Origin: Actinomycetota bacterium | Lineage (GTDB): Bacteria > Actinomycetota > Acidimicrobiia > IMCC26256 > PALSA-610 | Assembly (NCBI GenBank): GCA_005773635.1 | Contig: SXHN01000046.1 | Span: 1 to 64,000 of the forward strand | Direction: 5' to 3' | DNA length: 64,000 bases | Part shown: piece after piece, positions 19,745 to 29,019 of the stretch | How positions within the stretch are numbered: position 1 is the first letter of the stretch | How the letters are laid out: each line of letters starts with the position of its first letter | The notes under the pieces: generated by a model | The model's database searches: none | The model's input: only the letters and a program-made list of their open reading frames with translations | What the model was told of the DNA's origin: nothing | Translations under genes and position numbers: made by a program

Positions 19745-20413
19745 CTACCAGCGCCCGCCGGACGAAGTAGGCGAAACAACAGCGGTAGCGACAAGCCTTA
19801 CCCATTCGTCGTACGCATCGATGACACCGTCAAACTTGAGACCGGCGATGCTTGCGTGACGCGCAATAGCGGCGTCGTCGAGCACGGCGCCTTCGAGCGA
19901 CTGCTGCCACTGCTGTGTACCAAGGCTGTAGGTAACTGTCGCGGTGAGTCGATCATTCGAACATGACATTGGATCGAATCGAACCAGCACCGGCCCACTT
20001 TGCGCCTCGCCCACTTCGGCCGCTCGGGCCCAAGCCGGCGCGAATCGTTGCACGAATACGACGCCATCCGCCGTGACGTGGCGAGCGCAGGCCGCCAGCA
20101 CCAATGGCGCCCACATGTTGACGAGGTACGAACCGACGACCACCACATCAAAGCGGCGCCGAAGATCGAGCGCATAAATATCGCCCTCAACCGCTTCGAC
20201 CGCCTTGCTCAGATGCGCGAGCATTTCGGGTGACTCGTCGACACCGGTCACCGTGTGCCCGAGCGCGGCGAGCGCGTTCGCAACCCGCCCTGCGCCGCAA
20301 CCCAACTCCAGAACCGAGTCATCCGCAAGCATCTGACCATGCAGCATCTCAGGGACGCCTCGCGCGGGCAGCGCTGCAAACACTTCGACGGGCGAACCGT
20401 CGGGTGCGATCAT
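19745..20413 (-). CDS. class I SAM-dependent methyltransferase
   Basis: VLELGCGAGRVANALAALGHTVTGVDESPEML. Confidence 0.9.
   Translation of the reverse strand: MIAPDGSPVEVFAALPARGVPEMLHGQMLADDSVLELGCGAGRVANALAALGHTVTGVDESPEMLAHLSKAVEAVEGDIYALDLRRRFDVVVVGSYLVNMWAPLVLAACARHVTADGVVFVQRFAPAWARAAEVGEAQSGPVLVRFDPMSCSNDRLTATVTYSLGTQQWQQSLEGAVLDDAAIARHASIAGLKFDGVIDAYDEWVRLVATAVVSPTSSGGRW
19752..19790 (-). repeat. 39-bp repeat copy B, inside the 3' end of the methyltransferase ORF
   Basis: Near-identical to 19665-19703; flanked by GCTACC (19744) / GGTAGC (19784) inverted arms. Confidence 0.85.
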
Positions 20414-21657
20414 GTATTTGAGGTGAGCAGGTCCTTGAACGGGGTGGTCTTGTCGGGGCCGGGCTCTTTGGGCAAACCGAGCACCCGCTCACCGATGATG
20501 TTGCGCTGCACCTGGTCGGTGCCGCCGTAGATCGAAGGTCCTGGCGAAAACAACGTCATTTCTTGTACCAGACCACCACTCATCGTGTCGGGGCCCATGA
20601 TCATCGACTCCGGACCGATGACAGAACAGCCAACCTCACGATTGAGGCGCAACATGTCGCTCATCATCAACTTCGCGATGTTGGGCGCGGCTGGCGATGC
20701 ACCCTTAGCCCGCATGCGCAACGTCGCGATTTTGCCGATGCGATCCATGGTGTACAGCTTGGCAATACCTTGGCGCACGTGCGGATCGTTGATCTTGCCC
20801 GCCTCCTTGGCAAGTTTGATGAGCCGGTCGCTCATACCCGCGCCGCCACCCGCGGTACCGCCGGTACGGACCTGGCCCACGAACTCGCGAACTGGTCGCG
20901 CGAGGTGATTTTGCATTGGTCCGGGAAACGCACTCCCAGCGGCTCCTCCACCACCGGAACCGAGCGAAGCGCGCTCGGCCGCGAGCGTCGTATTCGTAAC
21001 GGCCCACCCGTTGTTGAGCCCACCAAGAATGTCGTCGACGTGCACACGAGCTTCGTCGATGAACACTTCGTTGAAGAGAGCGCGCCCGGTCATTTCGGTG
21101 AGTGGCACCACAGTGACACCGGGTTGATCCATATTGAAACGGAAGTACGTGATGCCAACGTGCTTCGGCAAGTTGACATCAGTCCGAGCAATCAACATGC
21201 CTTTGTTGCAGTATTGGGCGGTGGACGTCCATACCTTTTGACCGGTGATGACAAACTCGTCACCGTCGCGTTCGGCTTTACACGCTAACGATGCCAGGTC
21301 GCTCCCCGCGCCCGGTTCGCTGAAGAGCTGACACCAGGCGTCGGTGCCATTCAAGATGTTGAACAGCCATTCCTTTTGTGCCTCGTTGCCATGCCCCACA
21401 ATCGTGGGGGCCGCCAATGCATACCCCAAACCAGAAGGCGCTCCGATTGCTCCTGCCGCGGCGATCTCTTCGTTCACCACGTTGCATAAGGCTCGGCTGT
21501 AGCCGCGGCCGAAATGCGTCTCGGGAAAATGCGGTGCCGCGTATCCCGACTCGGCGAGCTTGAGCCACCACTGCGCCACAGTCATTGCCGGGTCGAAATT
21601 GTCGGCCAAAAATGCCTTCACTTCGGCGCGTACTTCTTCTGTCGTCAACTCAGCCAC
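20410..21657 (-). CDS. acyl-CoA dehydrogenase
   Basis: QLFSEPGAGSDLASL, GQKVWTSTAQYC, IYGGTDQVQRNIIGERVLGLP. Confidence 0.95.
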   Translation of the reverse strand: MAELTTEEVRAEVKAFLADNFDPAMTVAQWWLKLAESGYAAPHFPETHFGRGYSRALCNVVNEEIAAAGAIGAPSGLGYALAAPTIVGHGNEAQKEWLFNILNGTDAWCQLFSEPGAGSDLASLACKAERDGDEFVITGQKVWTSTAQYCNKGMLIARTDVNLPKHVGITYFRFNMDQPGVTVVPLTEMTGRALFNEVFIDEARVHVDDILGGLNNGWAVTNTTLAAERASLGSGGGGAAGSAFPGPMQNHLARPVREFVGQVRTGGTAGGGAGMSDRLIKLAKEAGKINDPHVRQGIAKLYTMDRIGKIATLRMRAKGASPAAPNIAKLMMSDMLRLNREVGCSVIGPESMIMGPDTMSGGLVQEMTLFSPGPSIYGGTDQVQRNIIGERVLGLPKEPGPDKTTPFKDLLTSNT

Positions 21658-21710
21658 GATGCTCTCCTCATACGTCCCAACGGGCAGTGGCGGGAGCTTA
21701 GATTGCGAGT

Positions 21711-22793
21711 ATGGCCAAATTCGCAGCCGACCAGACGATCCGCTACGGCATCATCGGAGCCGGAATGATGGGCGGCGAGCACATGCTCGTACTTGAACAT
21801 GTCGAAGGCGCCGAAGTGGTTGCCTTTGCCGACCCAGTGGCGACTTCGCTCGAATGGGGAGCGCTCTGTGCCCCGAACGCGGACCCAATGACGGATTACC
21901 GAGATCTGCTGCGCCGCGACGACATCGACGCCATCGTGGTCTCCACCCCCAACTTCACCCACATCGATGTGCTCGCAGACGCGCTCGAAACGGACCTCGC
22001 GGTCCTAGTTGAAAAACCAATGTGTACCACCGTCGATGATTGCCGAACTGTCGTGGACCGCGTCCGCACCCGTGACGCCCTCACGTGGGTCGGGCTCCAG
22101 TATCGCTACATGCCGACGATCGCGGCGCTCCTCGACCAACTCGACGCCGGCAGCTGTGGCGAGACGAAAATGGTGTCGATTCGCGAACACCGTTTCCCGT
22201 TTCTCCAAAAAGTCGGCGACTGGAATCGATTCACCCGCAACACCGGCGGAACCCTCGTAGAGAAGTGCTGCCACTTCTTCGATCTCATGCGACGCGCCGC
22301 GGGCGCCAACCCGATACGGGTGTATGGCAGCGGCGGCCAAGACGTCAACCACCTCGACGAGTTCTACAACGGCGAACGCAGCGACATCCTCGACAACGCC
22401 TTCGTAATCATCGATTTCGCGAACGGCGTGCGGGGCGCACTCGAACTTTCGATGTTCGCCGAGGGTGGCCGCTACGAACAAGAAATCACTATCACTGGCA
22501 GCCGCGGCAAACTCGAAGCGACCGTGCCCGGTAATCACATCTGGTTTGGCCCTCGCGATCGCAGCGGCCCGCACCGCATCGAATCCCCGATGCACCCCGA
22601 TGTGCCGCATCCAGATTTTCACCAAGGTGCCTCGTATATCGAACATGTGCAGTTCGGTGAGTGTCTTCGCGCCGGAGCGACGCCGATCGTCACAGTCGAA
22701 GACGGGATGTGGGCGGTCGCTATGGGGGCGGCCGCACATCGCAGTATCGATGAACAGCGACCGGTGCACCTCACGGAGTTTGGCCTGGGCTAG
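21711..22793 (+). CDS. Gfo/Idh/MocA family oxidoreductase
   Basis: IRYGIIGAGMMGGEHM...VLVEKPMCTTVDDCR. Confidence 0.95.
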   Translation: MAKFAADQTIRYGIIGAGMMGGEHMLVLEHVEGAEVVAFADPVATSLEWGALCAPNADPMTDYRDLLRRDDIDAIVVSTPNFTHIDVLADALETDLAVLVEKPMCTTVDDCRTVVDRVRTRDALTWVGLQYRYMPTIAALLDQLDAGSCGETKMVSIREHRFPFLQKVGDWNRFTRNTGGTLVEKCCHFFDLMRRAAGANPIRVYGSGGQDVNHLDEFYNGERSDILDNAFVIIDFANGVRGALELSMFAEGGRYEQEITITGSRGKLEATVPGNHIWFGPRDRSGPHRIESPMHPDVPHPDFHQGASYIEHVQFGECLRAGATPIVTVEDGMWAVAMGAAAHRSIDEQRPVHLTEFGLG

Positions 22794-22852
22794 CTGCGAA
22801 TTGACCAACGCTCGCACTCGAAATCGACCAGCGTACGAAGTACGGTCGGGGC

Positions 22853-24760
22853 ATGACCATCGCCCCTCGCACTCCCAAACCGGCTTCCTCACACACCACG
22901 TTGGCAAACGCGTCCGTTGCAAACACGCTGAACTTTGCCGACACCGCAGATTTCGATCGAGCGGCCCGCGGCCTGTTGTGCCAAATCGACCCACCGGTCA
23001 TCGCCAACGCGCAAGGTGCCGTCATCTGGGATCTCAACCAATTCGAATTCTTGCGCCAGCCTGCACCACCGGAAGCAAACCCGAGTCTGTGGCGTCAGGC
23101 CCAGCTCAATATGCACCACGGGTTATTCGAGGTGGTCGACGGCATCTATCAAGTCCGCGGCTACGACATCTCCAACATCAGCTTTATTCGCACTAACAGC
23201 GGCTGGATCGTGATCGATCCGCTCACCAGCGCAACCACCGCGGCCGCGGCTCGCACACTTGTCGACGAGCACTTCGGAGTGCGTCCCATCGTTGCGGTGA
23301 TCTACACACACAGCCACACCGATCACTATGGGGGAATCCGCGGGATCGTGAGCGACGCCGAAGTTGCAAGCGGCGCGATCCGCCTCATCGCGCCCGAGGG
23401 TTTTCTCGAAGCCGCGATTAGCGAAAACGTCGTTGCAGGCCCCGCGATGCTACGGCGGGCGATGTACATGTACGGGCCGTTGCTGCCAAAAGGCGCCAAC
23501 GGCCATATCGACGCTGGCCTCGGCAAGACGGTTCCCATTGGAGACGTTGGGCTTATTGCGCCGACCGAGTCCATCTGCGAAACGGGCGACACGCTCACCA
23601 TCGACGGGATCCGTATCGAATTTCAAATGACACCGGGCACCGAAGCTCCGGCAGAAATGAACTTCTACTTCCCCGACTTTCGTGCCGTATGTATGGCCGA
23701 GAACTGCGCGGCCACGCTGCACAATGTGTACACGCCACGCGGTGCTGAAATTCGCGATGCACTCGGGTGGAGTCGCTACATCAACGACGCGATCGAACTC
23801 TTCGTCGACCGCAGCGATGTTGCGTTCGCGTCGCACCATTGGCCGCGCTGGGGGCGCGACGACATGCTGGCGTTTCTCGGCGGGCAACGCGACATCTATC
23901 GCTGCCTTCACGACGAAACCATGCGCCTTGCGAATCACGGACACACGCCGCTGGAGATCGCAGAAGAAATCGAGATCCCAGCTGCGATCGGCGACGAATG
24001 GTTCAACCGCGACTACTACGGCACCGTAAATCACAACGTCAAGGCCGTGTATCAACGGTACCTCGGTTGGTTTGACGCGAACCCCGCGAACCTTCACCCG
24101 CTGCCACCTGTTGCGGCCGCGCACAAGATCGTGGAGTACATGGGCGGCGCCGACGAAATTTTGCGGCGAGCACAGGCCGACTTCGAAGCTGGTAACTACC
24201 GATGGGTCGCGCAAATCGTGAACCACGTGGTCTTCGCAGATCCCGCAAACGACGCGGCGCGACTCCTCCAAGCTGACACGCTCGAACAACTCGGTTACCA
24301 GGCCGAGTCAGGACCGTGGCGATCGTTCTATCTCATGGGCGCACAGGAATTGCGCAACGGCACACCGAGCATCCCCGGGCTACGGGGCGCGGTGAGCGTG
24401 GATGTGATGCGGGCCATGACGCCGCGCATGGTGCTCGACAATTGTGGGGTCAAGCTCAACACGCCCCGCGCGGTCGCGCACGAGCTCGTGTTCCACATCA
24501 CTTTCACCGATCACCGTGAAACGCACGAACTCGTCGTGCACAATGGCGTATTTCACGTGAATGCGGTGCCGGTTCACGCGGCCAATGCTGCCATCTCCAC
24601 GACCGTCGAATCGCTTGTGCGGCTCACGAGCGGTACTTCAACAATCGACGACGAACGAGCCAACGGCGCGTTCGTGATCAACGGTGACCAAGCACCATTC
24701 GAAACGCTCATCGGGCTCCTCGATCAGTTCGAAATGTTCTTTGCCATCATTGAGGACTAA
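22853..24760 (+). CDS. MBL-fold alkyl/aryl-sulfatase (SdsA1-like)
   Basis: VIYTHSHTDHYGGIRGI, METAL-binding MAENCAATLHNVYTPRGAEIRD, C-terminal SCP2-like region. Confidence 0.92.
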   Translation: MTIAPRTPKPASSHTTLANASVANTLNFADTADFDRAARGLLCQIDPPVIANAQGAVIWDLNQFEFLRQPAPPEANPSLWRQAQLNMHHGLFEVVDGIYQVRGYDISNISFIRTNSGWIVIDPLTSATTAAAARTLVDEHFGVRPIVAVIYTHSHTDHYGGIRGIVSDAEVASGAIRLIAPEGFLEAAISENVVAGPAMLRRAMYMYGPLLPKGANGHIDAGLGKTVPIGDVGLIAPTESICETGDTLTIDGIRIEFQMTPGTEAPAEMNFYFPDFRAVCMAENCAATLHNVYTPRGAEIRDALGWSRYINDAIELFVDRSDVAFASHHWPRWGRDDMLAFLGGQRDIYRCLHDETMRLANHGHTPLEIAEEIEIPAAIGDEWFNRDYYGTVNHNVKAVYQRYLGWFDANPANLHPLPPVAAAHKIVEYMGGADEILRRAQADFEAGNYRWVAQIVNHVVFADPANDAARLLQADTLEQLGYQAESGPWRSFYLMGAQELRNGTPSIPGLRGAVSVDVMRAMTPRMVLDNCGVKLNTPRAVAHELVFHITFTDHRETHELVVHNGVFHVNAVPVHAANAAISTTVESLVRLTSGTSTIDDERANGAFVINGDQAPFETLIGLLDQFEMFFAIIED

Positions 24761-25443
24761 GAGTTAGCTACCAACTCAAGCACCTGCGATTCAGGAATCT
24801 TGCCGTTCCATCGGCCGAGTTCCTTGCCTTGCGGCAAGAACAAGATCGACGCGGGCTGCGAAGGGATACCGAGCTTCTGCCACGAAGTAAACGATGCGTC
24901 CCATACGAACGGGAACGAAATGCCGTAACGGTCTCTGAACTGTTGCGCTTCGCCGAATGTGTCTTGTGTGCCAAGGCCCAGCACGGTCAAGGTGTCGCGG
25001 TGCTGTTGAGCAAACTGCTCAACACCGGGAGCTTCCCGGTTGCACACCGGTCAGTGAGGCGCCCAAAACCACACCAAGAGTGGCGTGCCTGCAGGCACAA
25101 CGCCGGTGAGCTGCACCGTCGCTCCGTTGCTCACATCGCGAACCTGAAGTGATGGCAATGGGGAGACCGCGGCCGGCTGCGTGCTGGAGGTTGCGGGTTT
25201 CGGGGCGGCCGTGGGAGGCGGCGCATTCGTTGTGGATGGCGCCGGAGCGCTCGTTGTAGCGCCATCGGTCGAATTCGTGGTGGACGTGTTCGATGGGCCA
25301 GAAGTCGTGCTGAGGTTGCCTGCCGTAGTGGCCCCGTCGGCGGTCGGCGAGTCGCTTCCGCACGCCGCGAACCCCGCAGCGCTGACCATGATCGTCAACG
25401 CTCCCACGACGCGACGAACTGATTCAATCACCGATCGTTGCAC
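24757..25443 (-). CDS. candidate selenoprotein: TlpA/thioredoxin-like lipoprotein with UxxC active site (in-frame TGA at 25051-25053)
   Basis: ORFs 25051..25443 (...PAGTPLLVWFWAPH-TGA) and 24757..25047 are in the same frame and read WFWAPH-U-PVCNREAPGVEQF...IPSQPASILFLP...; ends with TAG. Confidence 0.8.
25024..25040 (-). promoter_or_regulatory. putative bSECIS hairpin downstream of the in-frame UGA
   Basis: ACCGGGA-AGC-TCCCGGT: 7-bp perfect stem, 3-nt loop with G at loop position 2, loop starts 18 nt after the UGA. Confidence 0.65.
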
Positions 25444-26708
25444 GATATCTCCCGCCTCGAATGAGCCATCAGCGCCACGCTACCGACAATTCCGGCAATC
25501 ACGGACGCGGCCAGCACTCCAATCTTGGCGGCGTCGCGCAATGACGGATCCCCGAACGCGAGATCGGACACAAACAAGCTCACCGTAAATCCAATGCCGG
25601 CCAACGCTGCGGCGCCGAATATCTGAACCCACGAGACACTCGCGGGCAAAACTGCAAGGCCCATGCGGACCGCAACCCACACTGCTATTGAAATCCCCAA
25701 GATTTTCCCGACCAACAACCCTGCGACGACTCCGATCGCTACCCGTCCTGCGCCCACTCCATCGAAGGCACTTCCGTTAATCCGCACTCCTGCGTTTGCC
25801 AACGCAAATACCGGCATCACCACAAACGCCGACCAAGGGTGGAGAACATGTTCCACTGATTCGGCAGTTGGAAGATTCTTGCCGCGGCGATTTGGTTGTG
25901 GATGCGTCGGCAACAACAAGCCAAGTATCACGCCTGCAACTGTTGCGTGTACGCCAGACTTAAATACGGCAATCCACAAGGTCACTGCACACACAATGAA
26001 TACGATGCGCGACCGAACGCCAACGATCCATAAGCCGCACAACAGCACGATGTTTGCGGCAGCCAGCAACAGCCAGCCACCGGACATACTCTTGGAATAG
26101 AACAACGCAATCACTGCGATCGCGCCGAGGTCATCGACGATTGCGAGGGCCAAGAGAAAGACTTTGAGCCCAGCCGGAATCCGCGGCCCAAGCAACGCAA
26201 GAATTCCCAATGCGAATGCAATGTCGGTGGCCATGGGGATTCCCCACCCGCCGCTGCCGCGCTGACCGGCATTCAAGGCGGCGAAGATCACCGCAGGCAC
26301 CACCATGCCCCCAATCGCCGCCACCGCGGGCAGCATTGCGGCCTGGCGATCCCGCAACTCGCCCACGACGAGTTCACGCTTGATCTCAACACCGACGATA
26401 AAAAAGAACACGGCCATCAACGCGTCGTTGACCCAGGCATGAAGACTCTCATCAATACGCGCGCAGCCGAATCCCAACGAAACATGATGGTCCCACAGGG
26501 ATTCGTAGCCGTGACGTACCCCAGAATTCGCCCAAATTAAGGCGATGAGGGCCATTACGACGAGCACGATTCCGCCCGACGCTTCCGATTGCACGAAGGC
26601 TCCAAATGCATCTCGCGGCCGGCGAGAACCCCCTTGGTCGCGCTCGCCTGCATCGGCCAAAACTCCTGGTGCGGGCATAGTCCGACCGTATCCGAACTCG
26701 CTAGTCAC
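25428..26708 (-). CDS. nhaA: Na+/H+ antiporter NhaA
   Basis: FFFIVGVEIKRELVVGELRD, PMATDIAFALGILALLG, KVFLLALAIVDDLGAI. Confidence 0.96.
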   Translation of the reverse strand: MTSEFGYGRTMPAPGVLADAGERDQGGSRRPRDAFGAFVQSEASGGIVLVVMALIALIWANSGVRHGYESLWDHHVSLGFGCARIDESLHAWVNDALMAVFFFIVGVEIKRELVVGELRDRQAAMLPAVAAIGGMVVPAVIFAALNAGQRGSGGWGIPMATDIAFALGILALLGPRIPAGLKVFLLALAIVDDLGAIAVIALFYSKSMSGGWLLLAAANIVLLCGLWIVGVRSRIVFIVCAVTLWIAVFKSGVHATVAGVILGLLLPTHPQPNRRGKNLPTAESVEHVLHPWSAFVVMPVFALANAGVRINGSAFDGVGAGRVAIGVVAGLLVGKILGISIAVWVAVRMGLAVLPASVSWVQIFGAAALAGIGFTVSLFVSDLAFGDPSLRDAAKIGVLAASVIAGIVGSVALMAHSRREISCNDR

Positions 26709-26777
26709 TCCACGGCATTATGCGACTCACTACTGTGAACATCGATGAATCATCCATGTTCAACTGCCGATCTAGTA

Positions 26778-26820
26778 CTTGCGGCGCGCCGGCACCTCTG
26801 GACTCACATGTCGCCGCAAG
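26778..26820. other. 9-bp inverted repeat in the arsC-nhaA intergenic region
   Basis: CTTGCGGCG (26778-26786) / CGCCGCAAG (26812-26820), 25-nt loop. Confidence 0.5.
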
Positions 26821-26889
26821 ATCGCGACACGATGACGGTGATCGAGCGCGGCGACGGCTGAGGCGTCCACCAAAATCGGCTGACGCGAA

Positions 26890-27240
26890 CTACAGCAGCG
26901 CGTTGATTTTATCTTTCGGGCGAGCGAGGATAACGGTCTTGCCTTTGATCGCGATCGGCCGTTGCATCAACTCAGGGTGGGCAAGCAGCACCTTCACCAC
27001 GGCGGCTTTCGTCGTGTAGTCGGCTTTGTTGAGACCCAGTTCCTTGAACCGATTGTCGTCGCGCACCAGTTCTGCTGGTTCAACATCGATTGACCCAACG
27101 ATTGTTTCGAGTTGCGCCTTGCTCAATGGCGTTTTCAGATACTGCACAACGTCAACCGCGACGCCAGCCTCGCCAAGGATCTCCAGCACGCCACGGGAAG
27201 TCCCACAGTTGGGATTGTGGTACACAACAACATCAGCCAT
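26890..27240 (-). CDS. arsC: ArsC-family (glutaredoxin-dependent arsenate reductase-like) protein
   Basis: VVYHNPNCGTSRGVLEIL...RPIAIKGKTVILARP. Confidence 0.92.
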   Translation of the reverse strand: MADVVVYHNPNCGTSRGVLEILGEAGVAVDVVQYLKTPLSKAQLETIVGSIDVEPAELVRDDNRFKELGLNKADYTTKAAVVKVLLAHPELMQRPIAIKGKTVILARPKDKINALL

Positions 27241-27270
27241 CCCCCCACTCTATGCAGGTAACCGCAATGT

Positions 27271-28956
27271 TCACGCGACGACGCGGAAGACTTCTTCGAG
27301 GCTCGTTTGACCCAGTGATGCTTTGCGCAGGCCGTCTTGACGCAGGCTGACCATGCCTTGCATGAGTGCGAGTTTGGCGATGTCGTCGCTGGATCGGTGT
27401 TCGATGATCGCGCGTTCGATTTCTTCGGTGATGAGCAGTACCTCGTGTATGCCAAATCGACCGCGGTATCCGGTGCGGCCACACGAAGTGCAGCCGATGG
27501 CGCGCCACAGACTTGGCCACTCGTCGCCCGTGAGTGAGTCCATGGGCCAATGCGCGGCAACGAGTTCAGATTCCGATGGTTGATATTGCTCTTTGCACTT
27601 TTCACAGAGCTTCCGAGCGAGCCGTTGCGCTACGACACAATCGAGCGCCGATGTGACGAGAAAGGGCTCGACCCCCATTTCGACGAGGCGCATGGGCGTG
27701 GATGCAGCGTCGTTGGTATGCAAGGTAGACAGCACAAGGTGACCGGTGAGGGCAGCTTCAATTGCGATGATCGACGTCTCCCGATCACGGATCTCTCCCA
27801 CAAGCAAAATATCGGGGTCGGATCGCAGGATGGCACGCAAGGCACCTGCGAACGTAAGCCCGGCTTTCGGGTGCACCTGCACCTGGTTGATGCCAGCGAG
27901 CCGATACTCAACGGGGTCTTCAACGGTGATGATGTTGCGATCCGGTTTGTTGAGAATGTTGAGTGTCGCGTAGAGCGTGGTTGATTTTCCAGAGCCAGTA
28001 GGGCCGGTGACGAGGATTGTGCCGTACGGCTTGCGGTATGCACTTGAAAATCGTTCCATGGTTTCAGGGAGAAACCCGAGTTCTTCGAGTCGCAACAGCG
28101 CGTTTCCTTTGTCCAAGATCCGCATCACGATCTTTTCGCCGTACACCGTGGGAAGTGTCGCCACGCGCAGGTCAATTCCTCGCCCGCCCACTTTCATAGA
28201 GATACGTCCGTCTTGCGGTACCCGGCGCTCGGCAATATTGATATCGGCCATCAGTTTGATGCGTGAAATCACACCATTTTGAATTTGCCGGGGCGCGTGC
28301 ATCACTTCGTGCAACACGCCATCGATGCGGAATCGGACCCGAAGGTTGTTTTCAGTTGGCTCGATGTGAATGTCGCTCGCTCGGTCACCGACCGCTTGTG
28401 TAACGAGCAGATTCACGAATTTGACAATGGGCGCGTCTTCGACAACCTCGTGAAGATTCGTCAGACCTTCATCGACATCGTCTAGCTCATCAAATGCAAG
28501 CTGCGCGACCGAATCGACCTCGGTGTCGACGCGAAAATTTCGGTCGAGAAGTTCGCCGATCTGAGAGGGAGTAGCGACGACCGATTTGAGATCTTGTCCT
28601 GTGATCGCGCGGATGTCGTCGAGCGCAAAGACGTTTGATGGGTCTGCCATCGCGATGACGAGCCGTCCATCATCCCACCCGACCGGCAGCACTTGATATC
28701 GCCGCGCGACAGTTTCGGTGACGAGTGCGGCGACGCCGAAATCGATCGGGTAGTCGTTGAGATCAACGAATTCGATGCCCACTTGGCGAGCGAGTGTCCG
28801 AACCACTTCCGCCTCCGCAACGGTGCCGGTCTCAATCAAGATTCGCCCGAGCGGCTTGCCTGACTGCTCTTGGTCGCGGAGTGCCGCGTCGAGTTGGGCC
28901 TCGGTGAGGAGGCCTTCGCGAAGTAAGAGCGCGCCGAGAGACGGTGCCTCGGACAG
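27271..28956 (-). CDS. pilB: GspE/PilB-type assembly ATPase with N-terminal MshEN domain; probable CTG start
   Basis: VTGPTGSGKSTTLYATL (Walker A), LLVGEIRDRETS; reading frame extends upstream of the ORF track start to CTG 28956 with AGGAGG at 28963-28968. Confidence 0.9.
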   Translation of the reverse strand: MSEAPSLGALLLREGLLTEAQLDAALRDQEQSGKPLGRILIETGTVAEAEVVRTLARQVGIEFVDLNDYPIDFGVAALVTETVARRYQVLPVGWDDGRLVIAMADPSNVFALDDIRAITGQDLKSVVATPSQIGELLDRNFRVDTEVDSVAQLAFDELDDVDEGLTNLHEVVEDAPIVKFVNLLVTQAVGDRASDIHIEPTENNLRVRFRIDGVLHEVMHAPRQIQNGVISRIKLMADINIAERRVPQDGRISMKVGGRGIDLRVATLPTVYGEKIVMRILDKGNALLRLEELGFLPETMERFSSAYRKPYGTILVTGPTGSGKSTTLYATLNILNKPDRNIITVEDPVEYRLAGINQVQVHPKAGLTFAGALRAILRSDPDILLVGEIRDRETSIIAIEAALTGHLVLSTLHTNDAASTPMRLVEMGVEPFLVTSALDCVVAQRLARKLCEKCKEQYQPSESELVAAHWPMDSLTGDEWPSLWRAIGCTSCGRTGYRGRFGIHEVLLITEEIERAIIEHRSSDDIAKLALMQGMVSLRQDGLRKASLGQTSLEEVFRVVA

Positions 28957-29019
28957 AGTGAGCCTCCTCGTAGTGGAAACCCAACTATCGGCAGATTGAG
29001 TCGGCCTCTAGAGCCGCAA

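Noticed and set aside
22005-22994. 329-aa minus-strand ORF
   Set aside because: Antisense to the Gfo/Idh/MocA gene; shadow ORF in high-GC DNA.
24757-25443. Two separate genes (130-aa lipoprotein and 96-aa redoxin starting at GTG)
   Set aside because: Same frame, single TGA exactly at the active-site Cys, no RBS-like spacing, and the 96-aa part would lack the first strand of the thioredoxin fold; readthrough is the better explanation.
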